A DNA stretch of 11,645 nt, from NCBI GenBank assembly GCA_964652205.1, contig CAZZAO010000146.1, positions 1 to 11,645 on the forward strand, given 5' to 3'. Source of the DNA: ZC4RG36 sp964652205 (lineage in GTDB: Bacteria > Chloroflexota > Anaerolineae > Aggregatilineales > Phototrophicaceae). Under the pieces are notes generated by a model, which was given only the letters and a program-made list of their open reading frames with translations, was not told where the DNA came from and ran no database searches. Position numbers and translations under genes: made by a program. Shown here one piece after another: positions 8,220 to 11,645 of this stretch (within the stretch, counting starts at the first letter, position 1; every line of letters begins with the position of its first letter).

Positions 8220-8906
8220 ATGCCCCGCCTGCCCATCAAAGCCGTTGTTTTTGACATGGACGGCATCCTCGTCGCGTCTGAAGATTACTGGTTCCAGTCG
8301 CGCATTGACTATCTGGCGACGCTCGGCAAAGTCTGGACGATGGATGACCAGCATGTGGCGATGGGTCGCAATACGATTGAGTGGGCGCAGGTCATGAAAG
8401 AGCGGATGCAGCTTGACCAGTCGCTTGAGACGATTATGGATGAGGTCAAGAGCCGCGTCATCGCCCGGATGGAAGCGAGACTGCCGGTGCTGCCCGGCGC
8501 GCTCGAAGCCGTCCACACGGCGGCGAGTCGCTATCGTGTCGCGCTGGCATCCGGCTCGCCAACTGAAGTCATTAAGCGCGTTGTTTCGCTGATGAAGCTC
8601 GATACAGTTTTCGAGACGATGGTTTACGGTGACGACCTGCCGCACGGCAAGCCAGCGCCGGACATTTACTTCGAGACGGCGCGGCGGCTCGGCTTGCAAC
8701 CGCAGGAATTTATCGGCGTTGAAGATTCGCCAAATGGCATCCACGCGCTGCACAACGCCGACATGGGCATTATTGCCGTGCCGAGTCCCGGTTTCACGCT
8801 GCCGACCGACGTCGCCGCGTTAGCCGATATCACCCTGTCGTCGCTCGAAGGCTTCTCGCTCGACGCCATTGAGCAGTTGAACCGCTTAGCCGTTCGTTAT
8901 AGATAA
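8220..8906 (+). CDS. HAD superfamily sugar-phosphate phosphatase / phosphoglucomutase-like
   Basis: This 228-aa cytosolic HAD subfamily I enzyme has the four motifs in place. Motif I is VFDMDGI (nucleophile D12, acid/base D14). Motif II is ALASGSP (S111). Motif III is K144 in HGKPAPDIYF. Motif IV is GVEDSPNG (E168, D169). A helical cap lies between motif I and motif II (about residues 20-90), as in beta-phosphoglucomutase and the YniC/HxpB hexitol phosphatases, which it resembles most from memory. The substrate is probably a small phosphorylated sugar or polyol but cannot be fixed from sequence. ATG at 8220 has AAGGA nine bases upstream. It appears to be a single-gene unit with its own promoter. 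Confidence 0.93.
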   Translation: MPRLPIKAVVFDMDGILVASEDYWFQSRIDYLATLGKVWTMDDQHVAMGRNTIEWAQVMKERMQLDQSLETIMDEVKSRVIARMEARLPVLPGALEAVHTAASRYRVALASGSPTEVIKRVVSLMKLDTVFETMVYGDDLPHGKPAPDIYFETARRLGLQPQEFIGVEDSPNGIHALHNADMGIIAVPSPGFTLPTDVAALADITLSSLEGFSLDAIEQLNRLAVRYR

Positions 8907-8934
8907 CCGTTTTGAGCGAGGCTTTTCGGCTCGC

Positions 8935-8954
8935 GGGCGCGAAAAATCGCGCCC
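8935..8954. repeat. Perfect GC-rich hairpin with A4 loop
   Basis: GGGCGCGA (8935-8942) and TCGCGCCC (8947-8954) pair perfectly around AAAA and are followed by CTACC. It resembles the short palindromic spacers of the GGGGCGCGATTTTTCGCGCCC kind scattered in many Chloroflexota and cyanobacterial genomes. It lies 28 bases after the HAD stop. It lacks a T-tract on the plus strand, so terminator function is unsure. Confidence 0.5.
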
Positions 8955-9019
8955 CTACCGAAGACGAAGCGCCCTCACGATGACCTTATCCATCGCCGAC
9001 GTTAGTCAGGCAATTTGAA

Positions 9020-9060
9020 GGCCCTCTCCCCGAAGGGAGAGGGATTTAGGATGAGGGCCG
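9020..9060. repeat. GC-rich palindromic dispersed repeat, copy 2 (just after pspC-like stop)
   Basis: CCCTCTCCC (9022-9030) and GGGAGAGGG (9035-9043) form a perfect nine-pair stem with a CGAA loop. An outer GGCCCTC/GAGGGCC pair (9020-9026, 9053-9059) offers an alternative fold. The layout and orientation match copy 1 at 3803-3840. The PspC-like reading frame stops at 9061-9063, directly at the repeat boundary. Confidence 0.75.
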
Positions 9061-9243
9061 TTACGCTTCCGGGATGAACAGGGCCAGCAGGATATAGAGG
9101 ATGATTCCCGGCCCGCCGATCAGCGCGGCGAGGATAAACAGGACACGGACAACTGTCGGATCGATGCCGAAATACTCGCCCAGACCGCCGCAGACTCCGG
9201 CGATGTAACGATCATTCCGCGAGCGATAGAGTTTCTTCTGCAT
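9061..9243 (-). CDS. PspC-domain small membrane protein
   Basis: The 60-aa product is little more than a single PspC domain: KLYRSRNDRYIAGVCGGLGEYFGIDPTVVRVLF followed by one hydrophobic segment (about residues 33-57) ending LFIPEA. The R.....aGVCgGla.yf.iD...vR signature is clear. Stand-alone PspC proteins of this size are common; their role in envelope stress is known only for the larger enterobacterial PspC, so none is claimed here. ATG at 9243 has AAGGGAG upstream with a five-base gap. An inverted repeat TATAC-CT-GTATA lies about 30 bases before the start. Confidence 0.93.
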   Translation of the reverse strand: MQKKLYRSRNDRYIAGVCGGLGEYFGIDPTVVRVLFILAALIGGPGIILYILLALFIPEA

Positions 9244-9273
9244 GATGGCTCCCTTCTGGACACTTGAAGTTCA

Positions 9274-9285
9274 TATACCTGTATA
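9274..9285. promoter_or_regulatory. Inverted repeat in the leader of the PspC-like gene
   Basis: TATAC and GTATA are perfect inverted arms around CT. The site overlaps TATACA on the minus strand, which could be a -10 box, although no -35 at good spacing is visible (TTGCAA at 9306-9311 is 20 bases away). It could be an operator or chance. Confidence 0.25.
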
Positions 9286-9312
9286 CGGAAACTCCGCAGT
9301 CGCCGTTGCAAT

Positions 9313-10170
9313 TTAGAAGCCGAACCGGCGCAAAACGCCCTCGATGGCCTGCGTGTACTGGCCGCCGAAACGCCGCGCGTGCGTCAGCAGCGGATAGAGA
9401 TTGTACAGATCGCGGCGAATTTCAAAGAAGCCCGGCTCAATCGGGCGCAGCGCGTGATAGCGCTCGAAGAAGGCCGCGCCGAAAGTGTTGAACAGCGTGA
9501 TATACGCTAGCTCCATTTCGGCGTGGCCGTAGTAGATCGCCGGGTCGATGAAGGCCGTCACGCGCCCGCGGAGCGCCAGCACGTTCGTCGCCCAGATGTC
9601 GCCGTGGATCAGCGAGGGCTGCTCCGGCTCGTCGAGCCAGCGGTCGAGATGCTCGGCCAGCCGATGCAGGCGTTCCGGCATATCCGGCGTCAGCCTGCCG
9701 GTTTGAGCGGCAATGTCGGTCGCGTAGAGCAAGCGCTGGTCGCGGAAGAACGGAATCCATCCCGCTGTTGGCGGATTCGGCTGGTCGAGCGCGCCGAGCA
9801 GCGTAGCGCGTTCCATACCGTAACTCGTCCATGAGACGGCGTGCAGGTCGGCCAGCAGCTCGGCGGCGTGCTGTTCGGCGGCCTCGTCGAAGAATGACGC
9901 GCCCTCGACGAACGAGAGCAGCAGCAGCGTCGGCGCGCTGTAAAGGACAGCAGGGACGGGCAGGCGGCTGTGTGTTTTCAAATAGTCGAGCATATAGGCC
10001 TCAACGTCGAGTCTGGCATTCGCGCCGCGCGCGACCTTCGCCACCAGCGCCTCGCCGCCAGCCAGCTTCACCCGATAGACTTCGCCGACCATCCCGCCGT
10101 GCAGTTCTTTAATCTGCTCGACGCCGCTGCCGGTCGCTGTCTCGATCTGCTCGCGTAACGAGTCGTCCAT
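9313..10170 (-). CDS. Fructosamine-3-kinase family protein
   Basis: Fructosamine kinases phosphorylate sugars attached to protein amines, which then detach; bacterial members are thought to act on ribulosamines or erythrulosamines as a glycation-repair step. The 285-aa product has the kinase-like fold: ELHGGMVGEVYRV (nucleotide loop, 22-34), VAKV with Lys45, PVPAVL, LSFVEG hinge (85-90), the catalytic IHGDIWATNVL (D191, N196), and FIDPAIYYGHAEMELAY (metal-binding D209), which is diagnostic for the family. The length matches the usual 285-300 aa. ATG at 10170 has GCGGAG upstream. An open frame reaches back to 10332, but that part is unlike the family and crosses the promoter. No Cys is present in the nucleotide loop. 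Confidence 0.94.
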   Translation of the reverse strand: MDDSLREQIETATGSGVEQIKELHGGMVGEVYRVKLAGGEALVAKVARGANARLDVEAYMLDYLKTHSRLPVPAVLYSAPTLLLLSFVEGASFFDEAAEQHAAELLADLHAVSWTSYGMERATLLGALDQPNPPTAGWIPFFRDQRLLYATDIAAQTGRLTPDMPERLHRLAEHLDRWLDEPEQPSLIHGDIWATNVLALRGRVTAFIDPAIYYGHAEMELAYITLFNTFGAAFFERYHALRPIEPGFFEIRRDLYNLYPLLTHARRFGGQYTQAIEGVLRRFGF

Positions 10171-10210
10171 CCATCTCCGCCTAAAGTCGCTTGACCGCGT
10201 TCTGCGTTCG

Positions 10211-10239
10211 ATTAGAATAGAAACCATGTTGAACTGCAA
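10211..10239 (-). promoter_or_regulatory. Promoter of the fructosamine-kinase gene
   Basis: On the minus strand TTGCAG (10234-10239), a 17-bp spacer and TCTAAT (10211-10216) predict a start about 35 bases before the ATG at 10170. Matches are 4/6 and 5/6. Confidence 0.5.
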
Positions 10240-10254
10240 ACACCTATCCCTCTG

Positions 10255-10286
10255 ATCCGGCAGACGCCGGATGCCTCGATCTGAGG
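10255..10286. other. Two adjacent short hairpins in the divergent FN3K/GNAT gap
   Basis: ATCCGG-(6)-CCGGAT (10255-10272) and CCTC-(5)-GAGG (10274-10286) lie side by side between the FN3K promoter and the GNAT start. They could be part of the GNAT leader RNA or protein-binding sites; no known riboswitch pattern is recognised. Confidence 0.25.
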
Positions 10287-10358
10287 CCCGTTCGTAAATT
10301 GCGGACGCGGCCTGTTTCGCATTCCACCCCAAGCGAACGCATTTTTAGAGGGAAGCTC

Positions 10359-11231
10359 TTGTCACCTTTGATCGTCTATCAACTGCCGTTTTCGCTCTAC
10401 TTGCGCGTCAGGCCGCTGTTTGCCGCGCTGACCTACGATGAGCCGTTCCGCGAGGCCGTGTTCGAGGGCAAGTATGAGGCCCGCGTGATTGTCGATCATC
10501 CCGATGCGCCGACGGCGGCGATGATCGGCCACGGCTTCGAGTTCTACCTGGCGGGGGCGGTCAATACGCCCCTGCGCCGCTTTCTGGCTGACGCGCCTGC
10601 TGAAGCCTACGAGCGCTACTATGGCTATGCGACCGCCGACGACGGCTGGAAGCAGGCGCTGATCGCCGACCGGCCCGAAATGCTCATCATCGAGCGGCTG
10701 AACTTCAAGTGGCCGCTCGACCGGCTCGCGCCGCCGTGGCGCGAACGCCTGCCCGCTGATGGCACGATGCGCGCCATCGACGCCGATCTGGCCGAACGCA
10801 TCGACCGCGAGTGCGGTGAGCATCTGATCGCCAGTCTTGACGGTCGCGCGAACTTCGAGCGTTATGGCTTCGGCGCGTGCCTGCTCATCGGCGCTCAGAT
10901 CGCGTCGGTCGCCTACCTGTGCGGCGTCAGCGACCGTTACGCCAATCTTGGCATCGTCACGCTGGAGCGCTATCGTCGGCGCGGTTACGCGATGCTGGCG
11001 GCCTCGGCCTGTATCGAGCAGGCGCTGGCGCGCGGCCATCAGCCGACGTGGTGTACTGACGTCCTCAATCCGTCCGGCTCGGCAGCGCTGGCGCACAAGC
11101 TCGGTTTCGTCGAGGATATGCCCTTCGCTCAGGTCAGCCGCTGGTACGGCGACCGGCTCACGCTGTCGTCCGGCGTCTGGCAGGCGCAGTCGCCGCGCGC
11201 CGATGGCGTTATGCCGTGGGTGCGTGGCTGA
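10359..11231 (+). CDS. GNAT-family N-acetyltransferase
   Basis: This is an acetyl-CoA-dependent acyltransferase with the GNAT core in its C-terminal half. YLCGVSDRYANLGIVTLERYRRRGYA gives strand 4 and the Q/R-x-x-G-x-A acetyl-CoA loop (about residues 204-211), and NPSGSAALAHKLGF (237-250) is the typical end of the fold. The N-terminal 140 residues are a second domain, so the layout resembles the longer GNAT_acetyltran (PF12746-type) proteins. The acceptor substrate is unknown. I chose TTG at 10359 (290 aa), which has AGAGGG six bases upstream. An in-frame TTG at 10299 lacks a ribosome-binding site and would add 20 non-family residues. The gene is divergent from the FN3K gene and convergent with thrS. 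Confidence 0.87.
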   Translation: MSPLIVYQLPFSLYLRVRPLFAALTYDEPFREAVFEGKYEARVIVDHPDAPTAAMIGHGFEFYLAGAVNTPLRRFLADAPAEAYERYYGYATADDGWKQALIADRPEMLIIERLNFKWPLDRLAPPWRERLPADGTMRAIDADLAERIDRECGEHLIASLDGRANFERYGFGACLLIGAQIASVAYLCGVSDRYANLGIVTLERYRRRGYAMLAASACIEQALARGHQPTWCTDVLNPSGSAALAHKLGFVEDMPFAQVSRWYGDRLTLSSGVWQAQSPRADGVMPWVRG

Positions 11232-11263
11232 GACATTACGTTAAGGGGAACAGCCAGAGAATC

Positions 11264-11293
11264 AAAACGGGACGGTCAGCTTCGACCGTCCCG
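11264..11293 (-). terminator. Bidirectional intrinsic terminator between GNAT and thrS
   Basis: CGGGACGGTC (11268-11277) and GACCGTCCCG (11284-11293) form a perfect ten-pair stem with a six-base loop. On the minus strand TTTTGATT follows, a good terminator for thrS. On the plus strand CTGCTTTATGATTT follows, weaker, 33 bases past the GNAT stop. Confidence 0.8.
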
Positions 11294-11314
11294 CTGCTTT
11301 ATGATTTCTGTGCT

Positions 11315-11645
11315 TTAGCCCTCAGGCATGAGCGACAGCGACTTCTCGTTGACGATCTTCGTCGCCATCGCCACGAAATCTGCGACCGGCAGCGCGCCGA
11401 GATCGTCGTCCGTCCGCAGTCGCACGCTGACCGTCCCGGCTTCGGCGTCGCGGTCGCCCATCACCAGCAGCCACGGCACATGCGCCTCACGCGCGGCGGC
11501 AATTTTGCTGCCCATTCGCGCCTTGCCCTTATCGACCTCGACCCGCAGGCCCGCGCCGCGAAGCTGGATGGCGACGTGGTCGGCGTACTCGAAATGGCGG
11601 TCGGCAATCGGGATCAGCGTCGCCTGCACTGGCGCGAGCCACGCC
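11315..11645 (-). CDS. thrS: Threonyl-tRNA synthetase, C-terminal anticodon-binding domain (partial)
   Basis: The last 110 codons of a class II aminoacyl-tRNA synthetase are present; the catalytic part lies beyond the window edge. The reading frame opens with WLAPVQATLIPIADRH and continues with YADHVAIQLRGAGLRVEVD, RMGSKIAAAREAHVPWLLVMGDRDAEAGTVSVRLR, and DLGALPVADFV. This is the anticodon-binding domain of ThrRS; the GTVSVR strand after GDxxAEA and the LG.....F end favour ThrRS over ProRS or HisRS. The enzyme charges tRNA-Thr. No T-box or operator can be seen because the 5' end is outside. The usual RMGYKIR reads RMGSKIA, a mild change. The gene ends 22 bases before a strong terminator stem. 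Confidence 0.93.
   Translation of the reverse strand, partial: AWLAPVQATLIPIADRHFEYADHVAIQLRGAGLRVEVDKGKARMGSKIAAAREAHVPWLLVMGDRDAEAGTVSVRLRTDDDLGALPVADFVAMATKIVNEKSLSLMPEG

Noticed and set aside
10171..10332. N-terminal extension of the fructosamine kinase
   Set aside because: The extra residues are unlike the family and overlap a good promoter; ATG at 10170 gives a standard-length protein.
10299..10358. Upstream TTG start for the GNAT protein
   Set aside because: It lacks a ribosome-binding site; TTG at 10359 has AGAGGG six bases upstream and gives a natural N-terminus.

Overview
The window is a GC-rich (roughly 60% by eye) chromosomal segment with dense, mostly single-gene transcription units on both strands. 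The gene set fits a member of the Chloroflexota (Anaerolineae-like): a CofE-type ligase, a ParB-fold protein carrying a DGNHR motif, a CtpE-type P-ATPase, FN3K, frequent TTG/GTG starts and GC-rich palindromic intergenic repeats. That assignment is an inference from gene content, not from a marker tree. No phage, IS element or CRISPR array is visible.

Layout. 1-690 (-): N-terminal two thirds of a LacI-family repressor, with a near-consensus promoter and a candidate autoregulatory operator over its start site. 691-1097: non-coding apart from those sites and a strong hairpin terminator. 1098-1170 (-): tRNA-Lys(CTT) with its own promoter. 1372-3795 (+): CtpE-like cation P-type ATPase. 3792-4601 (-): surE, convergent with the ATPase so that the two stop codons interlock, and ending in a tail encoded by an intergenic repeat. 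4602-5190: a long gap with a promoter and several stem-loops, possibly a small RNA or a structured leader. 5191-6195 (+): ParB/sulfiredoxin-fold DGNHR protein, closed by an intrinsic terminator. 6343-7161 (+): CofE-like F420-0:glutamate ligase. 7231-8033 (+): a two-gene unit in which an unrecognised 100-aa protein overlaps by four bases a PIN-domain nuclease. 8220-8906 (+): HAD sugar-phosphatase-like enzyme with a good promoter. 8907-9060: two palindromic repeats. 9061-9243 (-): PspC-domain mini membrane protein. 9313-10170 (-): fructosamine-kinase family enzyme, divergent from a GNAT acetyltransferase (10359-11231, +). 11315-11645 (-): C-terminal end of threonyl-tRNA synthetase, sharing a bidirectional terminator with the GNAT gene.

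How the parts fit. Most genes are housekeeping or metabolite-repair functions (SurE, HAD phosphatase, FN3K, ThrRS, tRNA-Lys) that do not form one pathway. The only tightly coupled operon is the small protein plus PIN pair. It looks like a toxin-antitoxin-type module with a non-standard partner and is the best candidate for an undescribed system here. Other points of interest are the Glu-to-Gln change at the membrane ion site of the ATPase, the repeat-derived SurE tail, and the structured gap at 4765-5090.
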